64,000 bases of DNA from Actinomycetes bacterium (GTDB lineage Bacteria > Actinomycetota > Acidimicrobiia > Acidimicrobiales > Ilumatobacteraceae): the NCBI GenBank assembly GCA_025356335.1, contig JANXUF010000008.1, positions 1 through 64,000 of the forward strand, written 5' to 3'. Position numbers and translations under genes: made by a program. Under the pieces are notes generated by a model, which was not told the DNA's origin, searched no databases, and saw only the letters and a program-made list of their open reading frames with translations. Below, piece after piece: positions 8,559 to 17,301 of this stretch (the stretch's first letter is position 1; each line of letters begins with the position of its first letter).

Positions 8559-9485
8559 TCACCGCTCCCGGTTCACGCCGAAGTGGGCGGCGACGAATTC
8601 GTGAATCAGCGTGGCACCGGCGAGCGCCGTCGACTCTGCGCTGTCGTAGATCGGGGCGACCTCGACGAGGTCCATGCCGACGAAGTTGGCGTGGCCGATG
8701 CCGCTGACGATGTCGATTGCCTCACCAGCAGTCAGTCCACCGGAAACGGGGGTGCCAGTTCCGGGGGCAAAGGCTGGGTCGAGACAGTCGATGTCGAACG
8801 TCAAGTAGCTCAGGTTGTCGCCGATGTGCTCGAGAATCGCCTCGATCACGGCGCCGGTGCCGTGCTGGCGGACCCAGCGGGCATCGAGGATCTTGATCCC
8901 CCGTGTGTCGGCGTTGTGCGTACGGATACCGACCTGGATCGATCGTGCGGGATCGATCAGTCCCTCGCGAAGGGCATGCGTGAACATCGATCCATGGTTG
9001 ATGTCGTCATCGCTCGTCGGCTCCCACGTGTCCGTATGGGCATCGAAGTGAACGAGGCTGACCGGACCGTGCTTCGCGGCGATCGCCCGCAGGATCGGGT
9101 AGGTGACGTAGTGGTCCCCGCCCATCGAGATCGGAAAGGCACCGGCATCGAGCGTCGTGGTGATGCGATCGGTGATTGCCTGCTTGACCGTCGCCGAATG
9201 ATGAACGTCGAGTTCGAGGTCGCCGGTATCGACCGCACGGACGTCGTCGTGGATCGAGAATCCGCTGGGGAAATGGGCGAGTTCGGCAATCATCGACGAG
9301 ACGGAACGGATCGCTGTCGGGCCGAAACGGGCACCAGGCCTGCCTGTCGTGGCGATGTCGAAGGGGATACCGAGAAAGGCGATCTGGGCACCGGTGACGT
9401 CGGTCGTCCACGGGAGGCGGAAGAGGGTACGGACTCCGGCCCAGACCGGCATTGGCAGCTGTGGTTCCATGGCGTCCACCATCAT
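8559..9485 (-). CDS. Agmatinase/arginase (ureohydrolase) family enzyme
   Basis: Dinuclear manganese hydrolase of 308 residues that releases urea from a guanidino compound; agmatine is the commonest substrate, but guanidinobutyrate or guanidinopropionate are equally possible. All metal-binding segments are visible: MGGDHYVTYP, VHFDAHTDTW and TFDIDCLDPAFAPGTGTP. The C-terminal GMDLVEVAPIYD completes the family pattern. An in-frame second Met follows at residue 2 and another at residue 6, so the exact start is uncertain by a few residues. It is divergent from a 2OG oxygenase gene and convergent with the IclR regulator. Confidence 0.88.
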   Translation of the reverse strand: MMVDAMEPQLPMPVWAGVRTLFRLPWTTDVTGAQIAFLGIPFDIATTGRPGARFGPTAIRSVSSMIAELAHFPSGFSIHDDVRAVDTGDLELDVHHSATVKQAITDRITTTLDAGAFPISMGGDHYVTYPILRAIAAKHGPVSLVHFDAHTDTWEPTSDDDINHGSMFTHALREGLIDPARSIQVGIRTHNADTRGIKILDARWVRQHGTGAVIEAILEHIGDNLSYLTFDIDCLDPAFAPGTGTPVSGGLTAGEAIDIVSGIGHANFVGMDLVEVAPIYDSAESTALAGATLIHEFVAAHFGVNRER

Positions 9486-9519
9486 GCCGTGATCCTCGTT
9501 GAGTTATCGTTGGCAGGCG

Positions 9520-10212
9520 ATGCAGCCGATGGATGACGCTGAACGCGCAGGTGCGGTTGGCGAGCTGCCCCCGCCTCCGCTCGTACCGCCGTCCCCGAAC
9601 GCTCCGCTCTCGGCTCGCTACATGCACATGCGTGCATGGGAGGGCATTTGGCCGAAGGCGGTCTGTCAGGCGGTACTCGACGAATTTCCGGACACGGCCT
9701 TCTCCGACGCGACGGTGCAGACCCGCCAGGGCGACACCTTGATCGACCCGGGGACACGTCGGACCAAACACATCTTCATCGAACCGGCGCACTGGACCGG
9801 AGCACTGGTGAGCCACCTCGCTCATCAGGCGAACCTCATCTGGAGGTTCGACCTGACGGGTCTTGGGACACTGAGCATCCTTCGCTACGACGAGGTCGGA
9901 TCGCACTTCACGTGGCACGTCGACGTGCTCGCCTACGATCAGGCGAGCTACCCGGGCCTCAGCGAACTCTCCCCGGCGAGACCGCTGGAGCGAAAGCTCT
10001 CGGTGACCGTGAACCTCTCCGATGGCGACGACTACGAAGGTGGCGACCTCGAATTCGTCAGCGGATCGGGTCAACTCGTACAACAGCCCGAGCTGCGCAC
10101 CCAGGGCAGCACCGTCATCTTTCCGTCGACACTGGGGCACCGGGTGACCCCGTTGACCCGTGGCGTGCGCTACGCCCTCGTCGGCTGGATGGTAGGCCCT
10201 CCACTGCGCTGA
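9520..10212 (+). CDS. 2-oxoglutarate/Fe(II)-dependent oxygenase
   Basis: Protein of 230 residues with the double-stranded beta-helix core of prolyl-4-hydroxylase-like (PKHD) dioxygenases. The iron ligands are the His and Asp of HFTWHVDV and the distal His of TLGHRVTPL, and the 2-oxoglutarate-binding Arg follows in RGVRYALVGW. KLSVTVNLSDGDDYEGGDLEF is the conserved central strand pair. Substrate unknown. ATG codons at 9520 and 9529 are both possible, and a TTG at 9499 would add seven residues. The divergent agmatinase-like gene begins only about 35 bases away, so the two promoters must overlap. Confidence 0.82.
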   Translation: MQPMDDAERAGAVGELPPPPLVPPSPNAPLSARYMHMRAWEGIWPKAVCQAVLDEFPDTAFSDATVQTRQGDTLIDPGTRRTKHIFIEPAHWTGALVSHLAHQANLIWRFDLTGLGTLSILRYDEVGSHFTWHVDVLAYDQASYPGLSELSPARPLERKLSVTVNLSDGDDYEGGDLEFVSGSGQLVQQPELRTQGSTVIFPSTLGHRVTPLTRGVRYALVGWMVGPPLR

Positions 10213-10234
10213 CGGCCTCGCCCCGGGCAGTGCG

Positions 10235-10642
10235 CTACGGCCAGTTCAGACCGCCGGCCGCAGCCGCCGATTCGATGGCGTGTACGAGCGCTTCAGGGGA
10301 TCCGGCGCACGCCCGGAGTTCATCGGGCCCGAGCAATAGCACGATGCCGATGTTCGTCTCAGCGACGACGACCGGAACGGTGCTGCTCGTCGCTGATCGC
10401 ACGGATTCCGGCTGGTCGTCGCGGTGGAATGTGTCGAAGGTGACAGGCAGACCTGCTCGGCACGCCTGCCAATCGCTCCGCTCTCGTGCCAGGCCATGGG
10501 TGATATCACAGAGTGAACAGTGTGCTCTGCCGAGCCGTGCACCAACAAAATAGGCCAGTTCACCGCGCAGGGTGCCGTTGGCGTCGTACACCCCGATCAG
10601 TCGTCGAATCGTCGGGTTGGCCTGCTCGTTGCTCGTGCTCAT
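10235..10642 (-). CDS. Conserved hypothetical protein with HCSLC motif
   Basis: Protein of 135 residues. The N-terminal part (RRLIGVYDANGTLRGELAYF) precedes a His-Cys-x-x-Cys segment, AHCSLCDITHG, that could bind a metal or form a disulfide. FDTFHRDDQPESVR and VLLLGPDELRACAGSPEALV resemble blocks of uncharacterised actinobacterial proteins I cannot name. There is no signal peptide or membrane segment. The ATG at 10642 is preferred over an upstream in-frame one five codons away. It converges with the 2OG oxygenase gene, 22 bases apart. Confidence 0.65.
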   Translation of the reverse strand: MSTSNEQANPTIRRLIGVYDANGTLRGELAYFVGARLGRAHCSLCDITHGLARERSDWQACRAGLPVTFDTFHRDDQPESVRSATSSTVPVVVAETNIGIVLLLGPDELRACAGSPEALVHAIESAAAAGGLNWP

Positions 10643-10831
10643 CGCCGCGCCATCCAATCAGCAGACGGAGTCCGACCGTCGCTCCGCCGATACCCGGCCG
10701 GAACGTTCCCGCAAAGAACGTCGTCGGCGCTGCGAAGATGCACTGTGTCTTCGACCGCCCCGACGCCGGGTGCACCCATTGCCCAGCCATCTTCGGTTGT
10801 CTGGAAGCGGCGGGCGAAGACGGTCCCGACG

Positions 10832-11785
10832 ATGCTCGGCGGCACACTTGCAGGCCTGGTGTTGTTGCCGTTCGCGTGTGTCGCAGCATTGATCTACGAC
10901 GTAGCGAGATTGCGGATCCGGCTGCCGACGATCCGCGTGTACCTCTTCGTACTGCAGTATGCGATCAACGACAGTCTCGAGATTCTGCTTGCGCCGGTGT
11001 ACTGGCTGCTCGCCGGATTCGGTACGCAGCTGTCGTCGTCGTCGTCGATCCATCGTCACGAACGCCTGCAACGCTGGTCGCTCGATGTGCTCGCCAGGCG
11101 TGCCGATCGGCTGCTCGGCCTGCGCATCGAACTCGACGAGGCCGGTGCTTCGGCGCTCGGACCTGGCCCCGCCATCGTGCTCTGTCGCCACGTGAATGTC
11201 GTCGACTCCTCGCTGCCGGCGCTGCTGTACCAATCACGCGGCTTCCACGTCCGTGGCGTGCTGATGGCGGAACTGTTGGCAGACCCCGGATTCGATCTGC
11301 TCTACGGACGACTCGGCTCCGTCTTCATCGTCCGCGACGGAGGCCCTGATGCCCGATCGGCGGTTGCCGAGATGGGACGACATCTCGACGACCGGACGGT
11401 TGCCGTGATCTTCCCGGAGGGCCGTCTGTTCCGACCTGAACTTCGCGAACGGTTTGTCGGCAGAATGGCGTCCACTGATCCAACGCGATGGGAACGATTG
11501 TCGACATTGCAACACGTACTGCCTCCCCGCGCCGGTGGCGTGCAGGCGTTGCTGGCGTCGGCACCCCAAGCCGATGTCGTCGTGATCGCTCATGCCGGGC
11601 TCGACGGTTACCCGAGCTTCACCGAACTCGTCCGACGTGTTCCACTCGTCGAGCCGATTCACGTGACCGCCTGGCGTATCCCTCGTTCTGCGGTCCCGGA
11701 CGACGCCGCTGCACAGGCGATGTGGCTCGACGAGCAGTGGCTCCGCATCGACTCCTGGATCGACGGACATCTCACACCGTCGTGA
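10832..11785 (+). CDS. PlsC-like glycerolipid acyltransferase
   Basis: Membrane-associated acyltransferase of 317 residues. The catalytic H-x4-D motif appears as RHVNVVDSS and the acyl-acceptor motif as FPEGRLF. One or two N-terminal hydrophobic segments (LAGLVLLPFACVAALIYD and YLFVLQYAIN..LLAPVYWLLAGF) would anchor it to the membrane. The family transfers acyl groups to lysophosphatidate or related lipids. The ATG at 10832 is the first start that begins directly before the hydrophobic segment; a longer upstream opening (to 10520) is rich in Arg and Ser and looks non-coding. Confidence 0.75.
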   Translation: MLGGTLAGLVLLPFACVAALIYDVARLRIRLPTIRVYLFVLQYAINDSLEILLAPVYWLLAGFGTQLSSSSSIHRHERLQRWSLDVLARRADRLLGLRIELDEAGASALGPGPAIVLCRHVNVVDSSLPALLYQSRGFHVRGVLMAELLADPGFDLLYGRLGSVFIVRDGGPDARSAVAEMGRHLDDRTVAVIFPEGRLFRPELRERFVGRMASTDPTRWERLSTLQHVLPPRAGGVQALLASAPQADVVVIAHAGLDGYPSFTELVRRVPLVEPIHVTAWRIPRSAVPDDAAAQAMWLDEQWLRIDSWIDGHLTPS

Positions 11786-11825
11786 CATCACACCGTCGTG
11801 GCATCACGCCGCATGCCAGCAGGAA

Positions 11826-12464
11826 CTAGTTGCGGGCGAGGCTGTATTCCGCAGCCCGGTCGACGACCGCTTGGGAGGATTTGGCGAGCGAACCACTGTC
11901 GAATGGCGGCCGCGGGTCGTATTCGATCATCAGCTGCGCGGCCATCGCCGCGGTGTCGTCAGCGAGCAGTGCAGCGAGGCGCAGCGCCATGTCGATGCCA
12001 CTGGATACGCCTGCCGCCGTGATGATCCGCTCCGGCAGGTGTTCGACGACTCGTTGCGGTGTCGAAATCGCACCGAGAGAATCGAGTACGGACAGTACCG
12101 AGTAGTGCGACGTCGCCGTCAGCCCGTCGAGCAGCCCGGCGGCAGCGAGCATCAGCGAACCGGAGCAGACGGACGTCGTGAATGTTGAGGTCGAATGTGC
12201 GGCGCGGAGCCAATCGAGTGCCCGTACGTCCTGCAGCAATGCTCTCGTGCCGATGCCGCCGGGGTAGACGATGACGTCGGGATGGGTCACGTCCGCGAAG
12301 GTCGCGTCGACCGTCAGGCCGAGCATCGAATTCTCGGTACGGACCTCGCCGAGCGCGTGGCCGATGAAGACGACGTCGAAGCCGGGTATGCGTTGCAGTA
12401 CCTCGTAGGGGCCGATGGCGTCGAGTGCCGTGAGGCCGGGGAAGATCGGGATGGCGATCTGCAT
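11826..12464 (-). CDS. DJ-1/PfpI family protein, isonitrile hydratase-like
   Basis: Protein of 212 residues of the DJ-1/PfpI (class I glutamine amidotransferase-like) fold. The nucleophile elbow carries Cys in TSVCSGSLMLAAAGLLDG, and the N-terminal IPIFPGLTALDAIGPYEVL with later VIVYPGGIGTRAL match isonitrile hydratases and the sensor domains of AraC regulators. Downstream of, and on the same strand as, an AraC-type regulator with the same sensor domain (55-base gap), so the two probably form an operon. Substrate not determinable. Confidence 0.8.
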   Translation of the reverse strand: MQIAIPIFPGLTALDAIGPYEVLQRIPGFDVVFIGHALGEVRTENSMLGLTVDATFADVTHPDVIVYPGGIGTRALLQDVRALDWLRAAHSTSTFTTSVCSGSLMLAAAGLLDGLTATSHYSVLSVLDSLGAISTPQRVVEHLPERIITAAGVSSGIDMALRLAALLADDTAAMAAQLMIEYDPRPPFDSGSLAKSSQAVVDRAAEYSLARN

Positions 12465-12519
12465 GTCAGTACCTTTCTTCTTCGGCCCATTTGCCGTCAA
12501 ATGTGGCGGGTTGGTGGAC

Positions 12520-13515
12520 TCAGTTGCTGCGGAAGCGTTGGCGGTAGTGGTCGGGGGCGACGCCGATACCCCGGTGGAAACTGCGTCTGAGCGTTTCGGC
12601 GGTGCCGAATCCGCACCTCTGGGCGACGACGTCGAGCGTGTCGTTGCTGGTCTCCAGCAGCCGGCGTGCCGCCTCGATGCGGACTCGCTCGACGTATCGG
12701 CCGGGAGACACCCCGACCTCGCCGGTGAACACCCTGGTGAAATGGCGCGGGCTCATCGCTGCTCCGGCGGCAAGCGCGCTCACCGAGTGATCGGCTCCCG
12801 GCTCGTCGTCGATTCGCTGTTGGATCCGTCGTAGGTGACTGCGTTCGGCCCTCGGCGTCCACGTGGCGGTGGCGAACTGCGTCTGGCCGCCGGGGCGATG
12901 CAGGAACATCACCAGCCAGCGGGCGACGGTTTGGGAGACCTCCGAGCCGTGGTCGGCGTCGACGAGGGCGAGCGACAGATCGATACCGGCGGTGACGCCG
13001 GCGGAGGACCAGGTGTTGCCGTCATGACGGTAGATCGGATCAGGATCGACGGTGATCGCTGGATACTCGGCGGCAAGTTGCGCCGCCCGTGCCCAGTGCG
13101 TCGTCACCGTCCGGCCATCCAGGAGACCCGCTTGTGCAGCCAGGAACGCCCCGGAACAGACCGTGGCGATCCGTCGGCTCCGAGATGCAGCCGATCGCAC
13201 CCACGAAATCAACGGTCCGTCGAAACGCGCTGTCGTCACTCCCGAGCCGCCCGGCAGCACCAGCGTGTCGATCGGGTCCTCGTCGACCGGCAGCGGCGAC
13301 GTGCCGAGTTGCAGTCCGCTCTCGGTGACGACGTTGGCGCCATCGGCGGAGACGACCCCGATCCGATACGGACGGCGGTCAGTCGTGTCGAGGTCGCGGG
13401 AGCGGCGACCGCCGTCGAGGGCGGCGTTGGCACCGGCGAACACCTCGTGCGGCCCGACGACGTCCAGCGGTTGCACGCCTGGGAAGGCGACGATGACGAT
13501 CGAACGGGGACGCAT
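12520..13515 (-). CDS. GATase1-like/AraC family transcriptional regulator
   Basis: Regulator of 331 residues: an N-terminal DJ-1/PfpI-like sensor domain (VIVAFPGVQPLDVVGPHEVF to VCSGAFLAAQAGLLDG) and a C-terminal AraC/XylS double helix-turn-helix (SVSALAAGAAMSPRHFTRVF, then TLDVVAQRCGFGTAETLRRS). The first sensor segment ends with VCSGAF, keeping the Cys. It probably controls itself and the downstream DJ-1 gene. The ATG at 13515 (MRPRSIVIVAFPG) is chosen over an upstream Met because the domain begins right after it. Confidence 0.85.
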   Translation of the reverse strand: MRPRSIVIVAFPGVQPLDVVGPHEVFAGANAALDGGRRSRDLDTTDRRPYRIGVVSADGANVVTESGLQLGTSPLPVDEDPIDTLVLPGGSGVTTARFDGPLISWVRSAASRSRRIATVCSGAFLAAQAGLLDGRTVTTHWARAAQLAAEYPAITVDPDPIYRHDGNTWSSAGVTAGIDLSLALVDADHGSEVSQTVARWLVMFLHRPGGQTQFATATWTPRAERSHLRRIQQRIDDEPGADHSVSALAAGAAMSPRHFTRVFTGEVGVSPGRYVERVRIEAARRLLETSNDTLDVVAQRCGFGTAETLRRSFHRGIGVAPDHYRQRFRSN

Positions 13516-13639
13516 GCGTATCAGTATCGGTCGCCCCGGTGATGACGTCAATGACATGCTTCCCACGATTCAGGACATCCATCGGAAACGAACAGACGAC
13601 CGTCGTCTTCAGCTCAACTTGGTGATATCGTCTCCAGCT

Positions 13640-13759
13640 GGAGGGGAGTACTCCATCAAGTGACACGTCGTCAGCACGTCCAAGCCTTCTTGGTCCGGTG
13701 TGTCCACCTCATCAGCAGCTCCGGGAAACCTGAGTCAAAATGAGGTAGAGAAGACCTCC
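13640..13759 (+). ncRNA. yybP-ykoY manganese riboswitch
   Basis: The leader of the TerC-family gene contains the family hallmarks in order: GGAGGGGAGTA at the 5' end (13640-13650), an internal CGTCAGCACG box, and at the 3' end TGAGGTAGAGAAGACCTCC (13741-13759), with GGAGG and CCTCC closing the P1 stem. Riboswitches of this class sense Mn2+ and usually precede TerC/Alx, MntP or P-type ATPase genes. The bases CTCCTGT (13756-13762), partly in the P1 strand, are an exact complement of ACAGGAG (13781-13787), which is the ribosome site of the gene, so metal-bound P1 and a blocked ribosome site appear mutually exclusive. I infer a translational ON switch. Confidence 0.78.
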
Positions 13760-13791
13760 TGTACGTGGGTTCGCGCCCCGACAGGAGAATC

Positions 13792-14772
13792 GTGTTGCTC
13801 GTTGCCAGTTCCAAGACGTCGAATTTCGTCGATCTGAACGTCCCGCTCTACGCCTGGCTCGCCCTGGGTGCCGTCATCGCGCTGATGCTGGTCGTCGACC
13901 TCGTCCGGCACAAGGACGACCATGAACCATCTCCTCGTGAGGCGCTGATGGAATCGTGCATCTGGGTCGCATGCGGCCTGTCATTCGCGGCGGTGATCGC
14001 CTTCGCGTTCGGCGGAGCGGCGTTCGGCGAGTACATCAGCGGCTACCTGATCGAGAAGTCCTTGAGCGTCGACAACGTCTTCGTGTGGTCGATGCTCTTC
14101 ACGTCGATGGCCATCCCGCTCAAATTCCAGCACCGCGTGCTGTTCTGGGGCATCTTCGGCGCGCTGACCCTGCGCGCCGTCTTCGTGCTCGCCGGCACGG
14201 CGCTGATCACCAGCTTCTGGTGGATTCTGCTGATCTTCGGCATGTTCCTCGTCTATACCGGCGTCAAGATCATCCGTCACCGTGCCGACGAGGGCGAGGA
14301 ATCCTCGACGAGGGGTCTCGGACTGCTCAAGAAGATCCTGCCGGTCTCAGAGGAATTCGACGGTCACAAGTTCGTCACCCGGATCAACGGTCGCCGGGCG
14401 GCGACGCCGTTGCTGGCGGCGCTGGTCGTCATCGAAGTCACCGACATCATCTTTGCCGTCGACTCGGTGCCGGCGATCCTCGCCGTCTCCCACGAACCAT
14501 TCATCGTCCTCTCGTCCAACGCGTTCGCCATCCTCGGGCTGCGGGCGATGTACTTCCTGCTGGCAAACGCCAAGGAGAAGTTCCACTACCTCTCGCACGC
14601 CCTCGGCGGGATCCTCGTGTTCGTCGGACTGAAGATGGCCGTCTCGCACTGGATGCACATGAACACCTACCTGTCGCTGGCGATCATCATGGCGATGCTC
14701 GCGACCGCCATCGTGCTCAGCATCCAACGCAACAAACAGATGTCAACACCGACTGCCAGACAGTCGGTCTGA
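13792..14772 (+). CDS. TerC/Alx family membrane protein (probable Mn2+ exporter)
   Basis: Integral membrane protein of 326 residues with about eight hydrophobic segments. The family motifs are complete: YLIEKSLSVDNVFVWSMLF and VVIEVTDIIFAVDSVPAILA, both with the acidic residues essential in TerC/Alx proteins. Members export Mn2+ or protect metalloproteins loaded at exocytosis. A manganese riboswitch lies directly upstream, in agreement. The GTG at 13792 follows an AGGAG four bases away; TTG at 13795 is an alternative with more normal spacing. The C-terminus ends in a polar tail after the last helix. Confidence 0.88.
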   Translation: MLLVASSKTSNFVDLNVPLYAWLALGAVIALMLVVDLVRHKDDHEPSPREALMESCIWVACGLSFAAVIAFAFGGAAFGEYISGYLIEKSLSVDNVFVWSMLFTSMAIPLKFQHRVLFWGIFGALTLRAVFVLAGTALITSFWWILLIFGMFLVYTGVKIIRHRADEGEESSTRGLGLLKKILPVSEEFDGHKFVTRINGRRAATPLLAALVVIEVTDIIFAVDSVPAILAVSHEPFIVLSSNAFAILGLRAMYFLLANAKEKFHYLSHALGGILVFVGLKMAVSHWMHMNTYLSLAIIMAMLATAIVLSIQRNKQMSTPTARQSV

Positions 14773-14854
14773 TACGGCACCACGCGGCGGGCTGTCTGCC
14801 ACCTCGATACCCATCCGTCGAGGCATGAGTGGACAGTCCGTTGCGGCCGGCCGA

Positions 14855-14880
14855 GGTTCGACCGCCACGACTGTCGAACC
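14855..14880. terminator. Inverted repeat between convergent terC and ubiB-like genes
   Basis: Arms GGTTCGAC (14855-14862) and GTCGAACC (14873-14880) are perfect complements separated by ten bases, in the gap where the two genes end facing each other. There is no T-run, so the terminator assignment rests on position. Confidence 0.35.
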
Positions 14881-14885
14881 ACGAA

Positions 14886-16355
14886 TCAGCTGATCACCTT
14901 GGAAGCAAGCCACGTCGCCTCGGCGACACCCATCGGTGTGCTCGGCGGGAACCTCGTCATCGGCCACAGTTCCTCGGATATGCGGCGATAGTTGCCGGTG
15001 GCGTGCAGTTCGCCGAGTATCGCATACAGCCCCATGTTGATCCGCTGGATGAGCACGAAGGTGCGGGGGACGGTGGCGTACTGGGAGATCACCGCCTTGC
15101 GATCGAAGGCATGTCGCACCACGGACGAGGCGTACTCCGTGGTCCACGTCAGTTCCTGATCGCTGGCAACCTGCGAGTAGAACACCGAGAAGTAGTCGCC
15201 GGCCTCGGCCGTGTCGATCGGAGCGTTTTTCTGCAACAGGCCCGCATCTTCGATCACCCGACGGAACTTGGCGTCGTCCACATGGATGACTGCGGCGTCG
15301 ATCATCTCTTCGAAGACATGGATCTCCTGCTGAGAGAAATACTTGACGAGGCCGAAGTCGAGGAACGTCACCCGACCGTTGCCATGGAACAGGTAGTTGC
15401 CGGGATGCGGGTCGCCGTTGAAGGCACGAATGCCGTACAGGCTGCGGAAGACGAATCGGTAGATCGCCTCCGCCGCCATATTTTTCTCGTGCTGATCCCA
15501 CGACTGGATCTCCGACCATCGGGCACCGTCGACCAACTCGCTCGTGAGCACCGTCCCGGTCGACAGCGCCGGGATCACCGCCGGCACGTTGATGAATGGA
15601 TGGCCGGCGAAGTAGTCGGCGAACAGCGTCTGATTCTTGGCCTCCAACCGATAGTCGAGTTCCTCGACGAGGCGCTCTTTGAGTTCGGCCATCATCTCGG
15701 TCGGATCGAGGCTGCCGAAACCCTGTTTGAGGATCGCCCCGAACAGATCCGAGTTCGCCAGGTCGGAGGCGATCGCCTGTTGGGCGCCGGGATACTGCAC
15801 TTTGACGGCGATCGCCCGTACCTCGTTCGTGCTCGGATCGAGCCACAACGCGCGGTGGACCTGGCCGATCGAGGCAGCGGCAATCGGCGTCGGATCCCAT
15901 TCGGTGAACAGTGTCGACGGGTGCGCGCCCAGCTCTGCGGTGATGATCGTGGCGACGAGATCCGCACTCATCGGTGGCGCCTCCGCCTGCAATGCCGACA
16001 GTGCCTGCCGCATCGGTTCCGGCAGTCCTTCGTCGAGATAGCTCGCCATCTGGCCGAGCTTCATCAGCACGCCCTTCATCTGTCCGAGGCGCTCGGCGAC
16101 CGCTTCTGCCGTGTGCAGTTCGTGCTGGCGATCGAGTTGTTCCCGGCGCGCCGCCGAGGCGAAGAGCTTCCTGGCGTTCGTCGAAACGTACGACGAGGCG
16201 ACCGTCGCTCCGAGACGGGCCAACTCGGCGTTGCGAGCGCGTCGCGAACGTAGGCCGATGCCGTCTCGCCGGCGGTGCCGGCCGAGCCGCAGCGCGGCCA
16301 ACCCGGTTGCCACGAGACCACCACCGGCGACGCCGGCCATCACGGCCTTTTTCAT
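14886..16355 (-). CDS. ABC1/UbiB (AarF) family atypical kinase
   Basis: Protein of 489 residues with an N-terminal hydrophobic segment (AVMAGVAGGGLVATGLAAL) and the ABC1 kinase-like domain. Key motifs: GQMKGVLMKLGQMASYLDEG (the KxGQ segment unique to the family), AAASIGQVHRA (Ala-rich nucleotide loop), IAVKVQYPG (catalytic Lys), FNGDPHPGNYL and VTFLDFGLVK (metal Asp). Family members support isoprenoid quinone synthesis or lipid homeostasis. The ATG at 16355 overlaps the stop of the hydrolase gene by one base (TGATG); the two are a transcription unit with greA upstream. Confidence 0.88.
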   Translation of the reverse strand: MKKAVMAGVAGGGLVATGLAALRLGRHRRRDGIGLRSRRARNAELARLGATVASSYVSTNARKLFASAARREQLDRQHELHTAEAVAERLGQMKGVLMKLGQMASYLDEGLPEPMRQALSALQAEAPPMSADLVATIITAELGAHPSTLFTEWDPTPIAAASIGQVHRALWLDPSTNEVRAIAVKVQYPGAQQAIASDLANSDLFGAILKQGFGSLDPTEMMAELKERLVEELDYRLEAKNQTLFADYFAGHPFINVPAVIPALSTGTVLTSELVDGARWSEIQSWDQHEKNMAAEAIYRFVFRSLYGIRAFNGDPHPGNYLFHGNGRVTFLDFGLVKYFSQQEIHVFEEMIDAAVIHVDDAKFRRVIEDAGLLQKNAPIDTAEAGDYFSVFYSQVASDQELTWTTEYASSVVRHAFDRKAVISQYATVPRTFVLIQRINMGLYAILGELHATGNYRRISEELWPMTRFPPSTPMGVAEATWLASKVIS

Positions 16356-17272
16356 CACGCTGCCCGTTCGAGCACGGAATTGCACGCCCTGATCAAGGCA
16401 GGCGAGAAAAGGTGTGGCTTGGCGACACACGCATCGTGACCGCCGTCGACGCGGAATGCCTCAGCGTGACGGATTCCTTCGAACAGGCGGATCTGACGCC
16501 GAGTGGCGACGACATCATCGAACATCGTGATCACCACCGAAACGGGGACATCGATCTCCGAAAGCCATTCGCGCGAGTCGAACTGACCGAGGGCGATACC
16601 GGCTTGGAGCACGGTCGTCCAATCGTTCTGGCTGACCTCGTCCATCATCCACGGGTCCCACGACTCGGTCTTTCGTTGCAGGTAGATCTGATCGGTCAGC
16701 CATGCCCGTGCCTTTGCCGGTGTCGCTCTCGCCAGCGCAGCGAGGCCGGTCATCCCGAGAAAGCCGACCTTCTCCTGGCGGCTGCCGGCGAAATACGGAG
16801 CGGTCGAGCACAGCACCAAGCCGCTGGTGAGTTGACGATGCTGCCGCCAGAACAGCTGTGCGACGGCGCCGCCCATCGAATATCCGACGGGCAGAACGCG
16901 ATCGAGTTTCAGCAGTTCGACGAGTTCGGCGGCGTCGTCCGCACAGTCTTCGAGACGGAAAGGCACTTTCGAACGGATGCCGTGGCCGTGGCCACGGTGG
17001 TCGAGAGCGAGCACGTTGAAGTGCTTCGCCAGCGCGGCGTACGTCTGGTACCAGTTGAGGTCGGCAGTCGCCGTCCAACCATGCAGCAGGAGCAGCGTCG
17101 GAGCATCCACGGTCGGGCCGGGTGCCATGCGGGCGAACGTCATTCCACGGCCTGGAAGATCGATGAGTTGACCGGGTGGGAGCCACGGCGTGCGCTCCGG
17201 ATGCTCCGGTGGGGCCAACTCGTGGCCTCCCGACGGTTCTGACGAGCCTTGCTCTGAGTCGATCGGCGGCAT
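16355..17272 (-). CDS. Alpha/beta hydrolase
   Basis: Alpha/beta-fold hydrolase of 305 residues. LLLLHGWTATADLNW holds the oxyanion HGW, GYSMGGAVAQ the nucleophilic Ser, MFDDVV the Asp region and DGGHDACV the catalytic His, so it is likely active as an esterase or lipase-like enzyme on an unknown substrate. The first 45 residues are polar and Pro/Glu-rich. It is translationally coupled to the downstream UbiB-like gene and starts 29 bases after greA on the same strand. Confidence 0.82.
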   Translation of the reverse strand: MPPIDSEQGSSEPSGGHELAPPEHPERTPWLPPGQLIDLPGRGMTFARMAPGPTVDAPTLLLLHGWTATADLNWYQTYAALAKHFNVLALDHRGHGHGIRSKVPFRLEDCADDAAELVELLKLDRVLPVGYSMGGAVAQLFWRQHRQLTSGLVLCSTAPYFAGSRQEKVGFLGMTGLAALARATPAKARAWLTDQIYLQRKTESWDPWMMDEVSQNDWTTVLQAGIALGQFDSREWLSEIDVPVSVVITMFDDVVATRRQIRLFEGIRHAEAFRVDGGHDACVAKPHLFSPALIRACNSVLERAA

Positions 17273-17301
17273 CCCGGCGCCGAGTTGAGCCGGATCGGCG
17301 T

